In this document: piece after piece, positions 26,423-34,525 of the stretch
Numbering within the stretch: position 1 is the first letter of the stretch
How the letters are laid out: the number at the start of each line of letters is the position of its first letter
Source: an uncultured Chitinophagaceae bacterium
Lineage (GTDB): Bacteria; Bacteroidota; Bacteroidia; Chitinophagales; Chitinophagaceae
Length of the DNA: 64,000 nt
NCBI GenBank assembly: GCA_903884185.1
Contig: CAISDV010000122.1
Coordinates: 88,009 to 152,008, forward strand
Direction of reading: 5' to 3'
Translations under genes and position numbers: made by a program
The notes under the pieces: generated by a model
What the model saw: only the letters and a program-made list of their open reading frames with translations
Told to the model about the DNA's origin: nothing
Database searches by the model: none

Positions 26423-26968
26423 TTAATGATTTTTTATAAAATCCTCGATTTTCTTGGCTGCATGGTGATAACTGGCCTTTAAAGCCCCCTCACTTGTTTC
26501 CAGCACACGGCTCATTTCTTCATAAGGCATTTCGTCGTAGTACCTGAGATTAAACACAATTCTTTGTTTTTCAGGCAATTGCTGGATAGCAAGTTGCAGT
26601 TTCCACTCCAGCCTGTTGGCATCAAAATTCTGGTCTGCCTTTACTTTATTACTCAGCCCGCTTTCGTCGTCACTTAAACTGGTAGTTGCCCTTTTTTTCT
26701 GCTGCTCAAGAAAAGTGAGGCTTTCATTGGTAGCAATACGGTATAACCAGGTATATAGTTGGCTGTCCTCTCTGAAATTCACAAGCCCGTTCCAGACTTT
26801 AATGAATACGTTTTGCAATACATCATTTGCATCGTCATGGTCCACTACCATTCTTCTTACATGCCAGTATAATTTTTCCTGGTATTTTTTAATGATATCA
26901 GTGAAGGCCCGCTCTTTGCTTGCCGGTTGCTTGAAATCGTACAGTAACTGTTTATCATCAGTCAGCAT
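26423..26968 (-). CDS. ECF-type RNA polymerase sigma factor
   Basis: 181 residues with the two sigma domains. Region 2 runs from about residue 25 to 95 (YWHVRRMVVDHDDANDVLQNVFIKVW, then YTWLYRIATNESLTFLEQQ), and region 4 from about 125 to 178 (LPEKQRIVFNLRYYDEMPYEEMSRVLETSEGALKASYHHA in outline, with the helix-turn-helix). It directs RNA polymerase to a stress- or signal-dependent promoter set. It is the first gene of a three-gene unit with a putative membrane anti-sigma factor and a Spy-like lipoprotein, so the signal is probably envelope-derived. ECF factors of this sort often autoregulate. Confidence 0.93.
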   Translation of the reverse strand: MLTDDKQLLYDFKQPASKERAFTDIIKKYQEKLYWHVRRMVVDHDDANDVLQNVFIKVWNGLVNFREDSQLYTWLYRIATNESLTFLEQQKKRATTSLSDDESGLSNKVKADQNFDANRLEWKLQLAIQQLPEKQRIVFNLRYYDEMPYEEMSRVLETSEGALKASYHHAAKKIEDFIKNH

Positions 26969-27002
26969 GCAGGATCAGTTTTATAAGGTATATGCTCATT
27001 AA

Positions 27003-27614
27003 TTATTTTTTTGGATCAGGCGTATTATCCTTCCATCTCCACAAATGGATGCAAGCGTAGGTTCTGAAAGGTGTCCACTTTGCCGATATCTTCAGCATCT
27101 GTTCTTTCATTTTCTTCTTGTCGTTAGCATCCAGCTTGTACAATTTCATCATCGCCTGCTGTATCCCCAGGTCATCCACTGCAAATATATCTTCCCTTCC
27201 CAAAGTAAACATCAACAACATTTCTACCGTCCACTTGCCTACACCTTTTACATCTGTCAGCAATTCAATGATCTTTTCATTATCCAGTGCCAGCAATTTT
27301 TTATCCGTGATCTTATGTTCTATACAAAACCGTGCTACATTTTGTACGTAGGAAACTTTTGCGTTCGACAACCCTATTCCGCGTAATTTCTCAAATGGCG
27401 TAGCCAATACCTGCTGTGGTTTAGGCTCTTTTCCACCATAAAGATCCAGGAAACGGCGAAAGATCACCCTCGCCACTTTTGTGCTTAATTGCTGGCCCAT
27501 AATACTGGCCATTAATCGTAATGGGATATTGGGATGAAGCGTCAGTTCATGCGTTTCTTCGCCGATCGTCCGGGCCAGTTTCTTGTCTTTTTGCAGGTGT
27601 GCGATATACTTCAT
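27003..27614 (-). CDS. DNA-3-methyladenine glycosylase II family protein (AlkA-like)
   Basis: 203 residues, lacking the N-terminal domain of E. coli AlkA, as is usual for the short Bacteroidota and archaeal forms. The helix-hairpin-helix is LTDVKGVGKWTVEMLL (about residues 113-128), and the catalytic Asp lies in FAVDDLGIQQAM (about 137-148), equivalent to Asp238 of AlkA. It removes alkylated bases as the first step of base-excision repair in the cytoplasm. The gene is alone on its strand, between the sigma operon's upstream region and a divergent DUF4440-like gene. The substrate range (3-methyladenine versus other lesions) is not decidable. Confidence 0.88.
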   Translation of the reverse strand: MKYIAHLQKDKKLARTIGEETHELTLHPNIPLRLMASIMGQQLSTKVARVIFRRFLDLYGGKEPKPQQVLATPFEKLRGIGLSNAKVSYVQNVARFCIEHKITDKKLLALDNEKIIELLTDVKGVGKWTVEMLLMFTLGREDIFAVDDLGIQQAMMKLYKLDANDKKKMKEQMLKISAKWTPFRTYACIHLWRWKDNTPDPKK

Positions 27615-27727
27615 CTCAGTTCAGCCGGGTTTATGCTCAGCAGGCTTCTTACCTGCTAAAGATAACCAATACAAAGAGAAATCATCACATCAAAAAGAAG
27701 TGTAATTTCATCATCAAACCATACAAA

Positions 27728-28153
27728 ATGAAATACCTTTTTACTGTTTTGATGATTACCCTTTTCACTGCCGGTGCCACCGCGCAGGATCGTGATGAAC
27801 AATCCATCCGCAAAATGCTTACGGCCCAGGAAACGCAATGGAACAAGGGTAACCTGGACCTTTTTATGAAAGGATATTGGGTAAACGATAGCCTCATGTT
27901 CATCGGAAAAAATGGCCCCACTTATGGCTACCAGAAAACACTCGACAATTATAAAAAAGGGTATCCCGATACAGCACACATGGGTAAATTCACATCAACC
28001 GTACTCAGTATTAAAAAATTATCTCCTGAATATTGTTTTGTTATTGGCAAATGGCTCCTCAAAAGAAGTGTGGGCGATGTCTCAGGTTCTTATACTTTGC
28101 TTTTGAGAAAGATCAAAGGTGAGTGGGTGATTATTGCAGATCATAGCAGCTGA
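27728..28153 (+). CDS. Secreted DUF4440/SnoaL-like (NTF2-fold) protein
   Basis: 141 residues from ATG 27728. The start gives a clear signal peptide (MKYLFTVLMITLFTAGATAQ, cut after TAQ); a longer frame exists upstream but its sequence is antisense to the alkA-like gene and is rejected. The mature part (IRKMLTAQETQWNKGNLDLF, then YGYQKTLDNYKKGYPD, then FVIGKWLLKRSVGDVSG) has the helix-plus-sheet pattern of the DUF4440/SnoaL-like family. Functions in this family are mostly unknown. A TAATTTCA element at 27702-27709 may be its -7 box. It is periplasmic by inference. Confidence 0.82.
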   Translation: MKYLFTVLMITLFTAGATAQDRDEQSIRKMLTAQETQWNKGNLDLFMKGYWVNDSLMFIGKNGPTYGYQKTLDNYKKGYPDTAHMGKFTSTVLSIKKLSPEYCFVIGKWLLKRSVGDVSGSYTLLLRKIKGEWVIIADHSS

Positions 28154-28154
28154 T

Positions 28155-28189
28155 GGAGATGCGGGATACGAGATGCAAGATGCGAGATT
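28155..28189. repeat. GAGATGCGAGATACGAG-type short tandem repeat
   Basis: GGAGATGCGGGATACGAGAT followed by GCAAGATGCGAGATT is a degenerate tandem repeat of GATGCGA/GATACGA units, sitting between the stops of two converging genes. Confidence 0.5.
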
Positions 28190-28190
28190 C

Positions 28191-28421
28191 TTACATGGGA
28201 ATGTTCAACGGTTTTTTCCAAATCCTGATGAGAAACCAAAGAAATACTACAAAGCTTGCTACCAGCCAGATATAAAAAATAATATTCCCCACACTGATCT
28301 TTCCGTGAATAAATGCATAGTCATACATGATTCCTACCGTGGCATTAACAGCCATCCATAAAACAGTCACAGACAAACTGGTTAGGATGCGCCGTAAAAA
28401 TGCAGCTATTTCAGGTTCCAC
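28191..28421 (-). CDS. Small two-helix membrane protein
   Basis: 76 residues with two membrane helices (about 12-34, ILTSLSVTVLWMAVNATVGIMY in outline, and 44-66, VGNIIFYIWLVASFVVFLWFLIRIW in outline) separated by AFIHGKISVG. The N-terminus is acidic-polar and the C-terminus basic, with a positive segment after the second helix. I do not recognise a family. It starts 33 bases downstream of the M23 peptidase's stop on the same strand and is probably co-transcribed with it. Composition and the intact frame support a real gene. Confidence 0.6.
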   Translation of the reverse strand: MEPEIAAFLRRILTSLSVTVLWMAVNATVGIMYDYAFIHGKISVGNIIFYIWLVASFVVFLWFLIRIWKKPLNIPM

Positions 28422-28453
28422 TGGTATTATTGATAGTTGAGAAAATTACCTGG

Positions 28454-29425
28454 TTAGTCAAGGCTCTGGTTGCTTGCAGCCGCCAGTTTCACAATACGGT
28501 CAAACTGTGCCGCAGTAAGATCGTTATAAAAATAATAGATCGGGTCAACAGGAACACCATTCCTGTGCACCTCATAATGGCAATGCGATCCCGTACTCTT
28601 TCCTGAATTGCCAACATATCCTATTACTTCCCCACGCTTCACGGTCTCACCCACTTTTGCCTTTATTTTATACATATGCCCGTATAAAGTTTCATAACCA
28701 TAACCATGATTGATCACTACTCGGTTGCCAAATCCGCCGGTATTAAATCCCGCATCTTTGACAACCCCATCTGCTGTTGCATAAATGGGCGTACCAATAG
28801 GTGCAGTAAAATCGAGCCCTTCATGCAATCGCCGGTCTTTAAACACCGGGTCTATCCTGTATCCATATCCTGAAGCAACGCGGGTAAGATTTTTATTGCT
28901 CACAGGTTGCATTGCAGGAATAGCAGACAGTAATTTCTCTTTGTGCTTTACCATATCCTCGATATCGCCATAACTTTTTGATTGATACGCTAACCGCAGC
29001 GATAAATTATTCAACTGCCCGCTCATGCTTTTTACCAGTTCATCTTCTCCCATACTCTGCACCAGTTTCACTTCTTTTTTTGCTTCCATGTCTTTCACAC
29101 GTGCACTATCAGGTACAGGCTGCGATTCAAAGATGGAACGGTACACATTATTATCGCGGCTTTCCAATTCATCCATCTGCAGTTCCAACTGCTTCACCCT
29201 TTCCTGCATCACGGTATAATTTTCCTTCATATCGCTGTTCTCCTGGCGCAATAATTTTTCTTTCGGACTGTCAATATAATGAAACGCAATGGACACAATG
29301 ATCAGTCCCGTAACAATGGAAGCAGCGATAAAGCCAAACAACTGCAACAACCGCACACGCAACGGCGTCTCCAGCTTATCATAGCGGAGCGTGTGGGTGT
29401 TGTAATAGTATTTTATCTTCTTCAT
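28454..29425 (-). CDS. M23 family metallopeptidase with coiled coil (NlpD/MepM-like)
   Basis: 323 residues from ATG 29425 (MKKIKYYYNTHTLRYDKLE); a frame 31 codons longer exists but reads through the promoter region. The membrane helix is at about residues 25-48 (LLQLFGFIAASIVTGLIIVSI), then a coiled coil (about 60-95), then the LytM/M23 domain with HEGLDFTAPIGTPIYATADG (about 208-227) and GSHCHYEVHRNG (about 290), which supply the zinc ligands His, Asp and His. Such proteins either cut peptidoglycan cross-links or activate amidases. The zinc ligands are intact, so it is likely an endopeptidase anchored in the inner membrane. Confidence 0.9.
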   Translation of the reverse strand: MKKIKYYYNTHTLRYDKLETPLRVRLLQLFGFIAASIVTGLIIVSIAFHYIDSPKEKLLRQENSDMKENYTVMQERVKQLELQMDELESRDNNVYRSIFESQPVPDSARVKDMEAKKEVKLVQSMGEDELVKSMSGQLNNLSLRLAYQSKSYGDIEDMVKHKEKLLSAIPAMQPVSNKNLTRVASGYGYRIDPVFKDRRLHEGLDFTAPIGTPIYATADGVVKDAGFNTGGFGNRVVINHGYGYETLYGHMYKIKAKVGETVKRGEVIGYVGNSGKSTGSHCHYEVHRNGVPVDPIYYFYNDLTAAQFDRIVKLAAASNQSLD

Positions 29426-29499
29426 TGTTTTCTTTCTGCTCTTTACCCGGCACTCACTTCGCCTCAATCCCTTACCTTTGAAGCCTTTGCCAGAGCGGA

Positions 29500-29507
29500 C
29501 AAAGATA
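29500..29507 (-). promoter_or_regulatory. -7 promoter element of the M23 peptidase gene
   Basis: CAAAGATA on the plus strand is TATCTTTG on the minus strand, an exact TAnnTTTG match 75 bases before the chosen start at 29425. It lies in the region that a longer reading of the gene would wrongly include as coding. Confidence 0.4.
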
Positions 29508-29550
29508 ATTTTAATCATCCCAAATAATATTGTAAAATTTTTAGCCTTTT

Positions 29551-32253
29551 ATGATGAAAAGCGCTGATATACGGCAGCAGTTCCTTGATTTTTTCAGGGA
29601 TAAACAACACCAGGTGGTGCCATCTGCACCGATCGTGGTAAAGAACGATCCCACTCTCCTGTTCACCAATGCTGGCATGAACCAATTCAAGGATTATTTT
29701 CTCGGAAATAAAAAACCTGAATATCCCCGTGTGGTAGATACCCAAAAATGTTTACGCGTAAGCGGTAAACACAATGACCTGGAAGAAGTAGGTGTAGATA
29801 CCTATCATCATACCATGTTTGAAATGCTTGGCAACTGGAGCTTTGGCGATTACTTTAAAAAAGAAGCTATTGCATGGAGCTGGGAATTATTGACTGATAA
29901 ATACAAATTGGATAAAGATCGTTTATACGTGACCGTTTTTGAAGGCGATGCAAAAGAAAATTTACCCAAAGACGAAGAAGCATATAATGAATGGAAAAAA
30001 GTAATTGCAGAGGACAGGATATTACCCGGAAATAAAAAAGATAATTTCTGGGAGATGGGCGATACCGGCCCCTGTGGCCCTTGCACCGAAATTCATGTGG
30101 ACTGCCGTAGCGATGAGGAAAGAAAAAAAGTAGATGGCAAAACATTGGTCAATAATGATCATCCGCAGGTGATAGAGATCTGGAACAATGTATTCATCCA
30201 GTTCAACCGGCAGAAAGACGGCAGCCTGCAACCCCTTCCTGCCAAACATGTGGATACTGGTATGGGGCTTGAACGCCTGGTGCGAGTGATACAGGGAAAG
30301 AATAGTAATTATGATACGGATGTTTTTACCGGAACAATTGAAGCAACAGAAAAGATCACAGGTAAAAAATACGATTTCAGCGATAGTAAAGAAGCTGTTG
30401 CATTCCGTGTGATTGCAGATCATATACGCGCCATTGCTTTTACGATTGCCGATGGACAGTTACCATCCAATACTGGCGCGGGTTACGTGATACGCCGCAT
30501 CCTAAGGCGTGCTGCACGTTATTATTTTTCATACCTGGGTTATAAGCAACCATTGTTACACCAACTACTTCCTGTTATTGCAAAGCAATTTGAAAATGTG
30601 TTTCCTGAACTGAATAAACAATCTGATTTTGTAATGAAAGTGGTGAAGGAAGAAGAAGAAGCTTTTTTGAAAACTTTGGATCGAGGACTTTCTATTTTTA
30701 ATGGCTATATCGTTGAAGACGGCAAATTCACTTACATTGGCAATTCTAGCCAAGGCGAAGCTATCTTAGATTCGCGACTCGATAAAGATGAACAACAGTT
30801 TAGAGAAAAGAAAATCATATCGGGAAAATTTGCTTTTAAATTAAATGACACATTTGGCTTTCCTATTGATCTCACAGCTTTAATAGCTCGTGAAAATGGT
30901 TGGACCATTGATGAGCCAGGGTTTGAGGCAGAGATGCAACAGCAAAAATCCCGTTCCCGCGCTGCTGGCACCGTTGATACAGAAGACTGGATCAATGTAA
31001 ATAAACATTCCATCACCGAGTTTGTTGGATACGATTCTTTAGAAGTCCGCACCAAACTCGTTAAATACCGGAAGGTAAAAGCAAAAGGCAAAGAGGGTTT
31101 CCAATTGGTATTGGCAGCTACCCCATTTTACGCTGAAAGTGGCGGCCAGGTGGGCGATACGGGCATCCTTGATTTTGAGGGCGAAAAAATTGAAGTAACA
31201 GGAACAAAGAAAGAAAACGACCTCATCATTCAATTCACAGATCAATTGCCTGCAAACATTGCAGCAACAGTGATCGCAAAAGTGGATGGAACAAGAAGAA
31301 AACATACCGAAGCACACCATAGCGCCACGCATTTACTGCATGCAGCATTGCGCAAAACATTGGGCACACATGTAGCGCAAAAAGGAAGCCTGGTAAATGA
31401 AGAACACCTTCGTTTTGATTTTTCTCATTTTGCAAAAATGAGTGAAGAAGAAATTTCTGGCGTTGAAGAAATAGTCAATGAAAAGATCAGGGAGAATATT
31501 CCTGTGGTCATAAAGGAAATGCATAAGGATGAAGCCATCAAACTTGGAGCTATGGCACTTTTTGGAGAAAAGTATGGCGACCGTGTTCGCGTGGTGATCA
31601 TCGACCCAAAATATTCCATTGAATTATGCGGAGGTACGCATGTGGGTTCAACAGGCGAACTTGGTTTCTTTAAAATAAAACACGAATCCGCAGTTGCAGC
31701 AGGTGTGCGCCGTATTGAAGCTGTTTCTGGAAAACCGGCAGAAGAATATTTGCGTGAGCAGTCGGGGACATTACATTCAATCCGCGAGAATTTAAAAAAT
31801 CCAAAAGAGCTGGCAAAGGCGGTAGAAAATATCCTTTCTGAAAACAGTGAATTAAAAAAACGCATCGAAAGTTTAGAAGCAAAACAATTAATACTTACTA
31901 AGAACGAATTGTTGAAGAAAGCCGAAATGGTCAATGGCATTTCTTTTACCGGCGCTATTGTGGAAGTAAGCAATGCAGATGCTCTAAAAAAATTGTGTTT
32001 CGAACTAAAGAATGAGGCTGGAAATTATGTGGTTGTACTGGCCGCCAATATTGAAGGCAAGGCACAGGTAGCTGTTTTGCTGGATGAGAAAGTAGCTACT
32101 ACTAAAGACCTGGATGCTGTAAAGATTATCAAAGAGCATATCTCTACCCTTATCAAAGGCGGCGGAGGCGGACAAAAGACCTTTGCTACAGCCGGTGGAC
32201 AAGATGCTTCCAACCTGGGACAGGTCATTGAGAAGGTCAGGTCATTATTATAG
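29551..32253 (+). CDS. alaS: Alanine-tRNA ligase
   Basis: 900 residues, normal for AlaRS. The catalytic core starts FLDFFRDKQHQVVPSAPIV, and contains NAGMNQFKDYFLG (about residues 39-51), KCLRVSGKHNDLEEVG (about 65-80) and TGMGLERLVRVIQG (about 236-249). The editing domain has the zinc motif HHSATHLLHAAL (about 589-600) and CGGTHVGSTGELGFFKI (about 693). The C-terminal DHH-like domain ends GGGGGQKTFATAGGQD, typical of AlaRS. It charges tRNA-Ala and clears Ser/Gly mischarging. ATG 29551 or the next ATG 29554 are both possible starts. A weak -7 sequence TAATATTG precedes it. Confidence 0.97.
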   Translation: MMKSADIRQQFLDFFRDKQHQVVPSAPIVVKNDPTLLFTNAGMNQFKDYFLGNKKPEYPRVVDTQKCLRVSGKHNDLEEVGVDTYHHTMFEMLGNWSFGDYFKKEAIAWSWELLTDKYKLDKDRLYVTVFEGDAKENLPKDEEAYNEWKKVIAEDRILPGNKKDNFWEMGDTGPCGPCTEIHVDCRSDEERKKVDGKTLVNNDHPQVIEIWNNVFIQFNRQKDGSLQPLPAKHVDTGMGLERLVRVIQGKNSNYDTDVFTGTIEATEKITGKKYDFSDSKEAVAFRVIADHIRAIAFTIADGQLPSNTGAGYVIRRILRRAARYYFSYLGYKQPLLHQLLPVIAKQFENVFPELNKQSDFVMKVVKEEEEAFLKTLDRGLSIFNGYIVEDGKFTYIGNSSQGEAILDSRLDKDEQQFREKKIISGKFAFKLNDTFGFPIDLTALIARENGWTIDEPGFEAEMQQQKSRSRAAGTVDTEDWINVNKHSITEFVGYDSLEVRTKLVKYRKVKAKGKEGFQLVLAATPFYAESGGQVGDTGILDFEGEKIEVTGTKKENDLIIQFTDQLPANIAATVIAKVDGTRRKHTEAHHSATHLLHAALRKTLGTHVAQKGSLVNEEHLRFDFSHFAKMSEEEISGVEEIVNEKIRENIPVVIKEMHKDEAIKLGAMALFGEKYGDRVRVVIIDPKYSIELCGGTHVGSTGELGFFKIKHESAVAAGVRRIEAVSGKPAEEYLREQSGTLHSIRENLKNPKELAKAVENILSENSELKKRIESLEAKQLILTKNELLKKAEMVNGISFTGAIVEVSNADALKKLCFELKNEAGNYVVVLAANIEGKAQVAVLLDEKVATTKDLDAVKIIKEHISTLIKGGGGGQKTFATAGGQDASNLGQVIEKVRSLL

Positions 32254-32261
32254 GCGTCTCG

Positions 32262-32325
32262 TCCCCGTCTCCGACGGGGATGCCCTGGTCCTCCGACTGC
32301 GTCGGAATACAGTGCCCAGGCACGG
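32262..32325. repeat. Double-hairpin element downstream of alaS
   Basis: TCCCCGTC/GACGGGGA (32262-32269 with 32273-32280) is a perfect 8-bp stem. TCCGAC/GTCGGA (32292-32297 with 32301-32306) is a second stem, and the flanks TGCCCTGG (32281) and CCAGGCAC (32316) pair around it. No T-run follows, so this looks like a mobile REP-type or RNA-stabilising element more than a plain terminator. Confidence 0.55.
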
Positions 32326-32392
32326 TGAAAAAGCTAAAATTTATTAACCTTTTTTAACATTTGCGAAATGCTTCGTATGTCGGATTCTTTAT

Positions 32393-32400
32393 TATATTTG
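32393..32400 (+). promoter_or_regulatory. -7 promoter element of the two-PDZ protein gene
   Basis: TATATTTG is an exact TAnnTTTG match 38 bases before the ATG at 32438. A weak TTCG at 32372-32375 lies 17 bases upstream as a possible -33 element. Confidence 0.5.
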
Positions 32401-32437
32401 ATCTACTAAAAATTTCGTACACCAAAAACTTTACATC

Positions 32438-33436
32438 ATGAATAAGAAATGGATGATCACCCCGCTACTTGTTTTATCAATGGCCGGTACTGCTGTTGCA
32501 CAGCAAAAAGAAGAAAAAACAAAAGAAAAGAAATCAGAAAGCATCACCATCAGAAAAAATGGCGATAGCAAAGAAAAACTCACCATCGTGGTAGATGGCG
32601 ACAAAGTAACTGTGAATGGAAAGCCTCTTGACGAATTCAAAGATGGCAATGTTAGTATTATTCATGGAGATAATACGATCCGTGCCATGGTAAGTCCGCG
32701 TGTGAGCGTGAATGGCCTCAACAGGTTGCAGGGAATTGAGATGGAAAGAGGTGGTGCAAAAGCCCTACTAGGACAGCTTTCCGCCGCGGGTGGTAACAAA
32801 GCTTTATTAGGTGTAACAACTGAAAAAGACGACAAAGGTGCAAAAGTGACTGAGATCACAAAAGAAAGCGCTGCTGAAAAAACCGGGTTGAAAATAGGAG
32901 ATGTCATTACCAAAGTAGGCGATTCAAAGATTGAAGATGCAAGCAGCTTATACAAAGCCGTTGGTAAATACAAACCAGAAGACAAAGCAGAAATTACTTA
33001 CCTGCGTGATGGCAAGGAAGGCAAGACAACTGCCACTTTAGGGAAAAATAAAGAAGCTGGTACTATGACTTTGTTTGGCGACAATAATTTCAATTTTGAA
33101 ATGCCAAGGGTAACCACTCAGGGAATGGATGGTTTTAATTTTAATTATATGACCCGCAAAGGCAGGCTGGGATTACAAATCCAGGACCTGGAAGATGGTA
33201 AAGGCGTAAAAGTATTGGACGTTGATGAAGATACTCCTGCCGCAAAAGCAGGCCTGAAAAAAGACGACGTGATCACTGAAATAGATGGCAAAGAATTGAA
33301 AAGCGTGGATGACCTGAGGACAAAGGCCCGCGACATGAAAGAAGGTGATTCTTTCAAAGTACAATATAAAAGAGATGGAAAAACACAATCAGCAGAAATA
33401 AAATTTCCAAGGAAATTAAAGACTGCTGACCTGTAA
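32438..33436 (+). CDS. Periplasmic two-PDZ-domain protein
   Basis: 332 residues. The signal peptide is MNKKWMITPLLVLSMAGTAV with a cut after VAQ. A charged Lys/Glu-rich segment follows (residues 23-75). PDZ1 spans about 125-195 (LLGVTTEKDDKGAKVTEI, then AAEKTGLKIGDVITKVGD) and PDZ2 about 240-320 (GRLGLQIQDLEDGKGVKVLDV, then AAKAGLKKDDVITEIDGKEL, in outline). There is no protease domain with Ser-His-Asp, so it is a PDZ protein without the DegP catalytic part. It probably recognises unfolded or C-terminal peptides in the periplasm, perhaps as an adaptor. It has a promoter of its own and a terminator downstream. Confidence 0.85.
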   Translation: MNKKWMITPLLVLSMAGTAVAQQKEEKTKEKKSESITIRKNGDSKEKLTIVVDGDKVTVNGKPLDEFKDGNVSIIHGDNTIRAMVSPRVSVNGLNRLQGIEMERGGAKALLGQLSAAGGNKALLGVTTEKDDKGAKVTEITKESAAEKTGLKIGDVITKVGDSKIEDASSLYKAVGKYKPEDKAEITYLRDGKEGKTTATLGKNKEAGTMTLFGDNNFNFEMPRVTTQGMDGFNFNYMTRKGRLGLQIQDLEDGKGVKVLDVDEDTPAAKAGLKKDDVITEIDGKELKSVDDLRTKARDMKEGDSFKVQYKRDGKTQSAEIKFPRKLKTADL

Positions 33437-33462
33437 TTCTTTTTTTCTCATGTGCATATAAA

Positions 33463-33490
33463 CGTCCCGATTCTTCGGGATGTTTTTTTT
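33463..33490 (+). terminator. Terminator after the two-PDZ gene
   Basis: CGTCCCGA (33463-33470) and TCGGGATG (33475-33482) form an 8-bp stem, with a run of eight T at 33483-33490. Confidence 0.85.
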
Positions 33491-33541
33491 GTGGGATACT
33501 GCAACCGCAAGAACTGTTATCTTTATTCTTCAACCGTTTTT

Positions 33542-34525
33542 ATGAAAAGATCGTGTATATCCCTGCTGGCTCTTTTGATGGCACTAAATTCTTTTTCACA
33601 GGTATTTCGTTCCAATGAACCACTCGTTCATACATTCTCCATTGTGGCAAGGGATAGCCTTACCGGTGAGATGGCTGTAGGTGTACAAAGCCATTGGTTT
33701 AGTGTGGGAACCAGTGTTCCATGGGCCGAAGCAGGCGTGGGAGCTATTGCCACACAATCATTCGTTGATAAATCATACGGACCCAAAGGCCTCGAATTAC
33801 TAAAGAAAGGATTTACTGCCAAACAGGCGCTTGACAGTCTCACAAAAGCAGACCCAGGAAGGGATGTAAGGCAGGTGGCCATCGTAGATAACAAAGGAAA
33901 TGTAGCGGCACATACTGGTAAGAGTTGTATTCAATATGCAAAGCAGATCATGGGTATAGGCTTCAGTGTGCAAAGCAATATGATGCTGGGGCCGATGGTT
34001 TGTGAAAATATGGCAAGAGCATTCAGGGCTGCTGCGGGCAAGCCTTTAGCAGAGCGCGTGTTGCTTGCATTAGAAGCCGCGCAGGAAGCAGGTGGCGACA
34101 TTCGCGGGATGCAGGCCGCAGCATTGATCGTTGTTCCCGGCACTCACACAGAGATATGGAATAACAAAACGGTTGACCTGCGGATAGATGATGATCCACA
34201 CCCCATAAAAGAATTAAGAAGGTTATACAATGTGCATCTTGCTTACCAGCACATGAACAATGGCGACCTGGCAGTTGAAAAAAATAATATGCAGCTGGCA
34301 ATGAATGAATACAATTCTGCTATGAAGATGTTCCCATCCAACCTGGAAATGCAATACTGGACCGCCATCACGCTTGCCAATAACAAACAGGTTGATAAAG
34401 CCTTGCCCATGCTCAAAAAAATATTTACCCAGGATAAAAATTGGAAAGAATTGACCAGGCGGCTCCCTGCTGTTGCACTGCTGACTGTAAGTGAAGCAGA
34501 CCTAAAAAAAATATTGAGTGAATGA
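33542..34525 (+). CDS. DUF1028 protein with a C-terminal TPR-like tail
   Basis: 327 residues from ATG 33542, giving a signal peptide (MKRSCISLLALLMALNSFSQ). The DUF1028 domain (about 28-230) starts HTFSIVARDSLTGEMAVGVQ and resembles the Ntn-hydrolase-like fold: VQSHWFSVGTSVPWAEAGVGAIATQSFVD in outline, then DVRQVAIVDNKGNVAAHTG. The last 90 residues (VHLAYQHMNNGDLAVEKNNM through QVDKALPMLKKIF) are tetratricopeptide-like helices. Catalysis by this family is unproven. The stop overlaps the gatB start by four bases (ATGA), so translation of the two may be coupled although the functions are unrelated. Confidence 0.8.
   Translation: MKRSCISLLALLMALNSFSQVFRSNEPLVHTFSIVARDSLTGEMAVGVQSHWFSVGTSVPWAEAGVGAIATQSFVDKSYGPKGLELLKKGFTAKQALDSLTKADPGRDVRQVAIVDNKGNVAAHTGKSCIQYAKQIMGIGFSVQSNMMLGPMVCENMARAFRAAAGKPLAERVLLALEAAQEAGGDIRGMQAAALIVVPGTHTEIWNNKTVDLRIDDDPHPIKELRRLYNVHLAYQHMNNGDLAVEKNNMQLAMNEYNSAMKMFPSNLEMQYWTAITLANNKQVDKALPMLKKIFTQDKNWKELTRRLPAVALLTVSEADLKKILSE

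Noticed and set aside
27521..27727. Longer N-terminus for the DUF4440-like protein
   Set aside because: These codons are antisense to the AlkA-like gene, and a clear signal peptide starts at 27728.
29426..29518. Longer N-terminus for the M23 peptidase
   Set aside because: The extra 31 residues are not family-like and a -7 promoter element lies within them.
31425..31973. A 182-residue minus-strand frame inside alaS
   Set aside because: Antisense shadow; alaS is intact and conserved across it.
32262..32325. Intrinsic terminator of alaS
   Set aside because: Stems are strong but no T-run follows; kept as a repeat/structured element instead.
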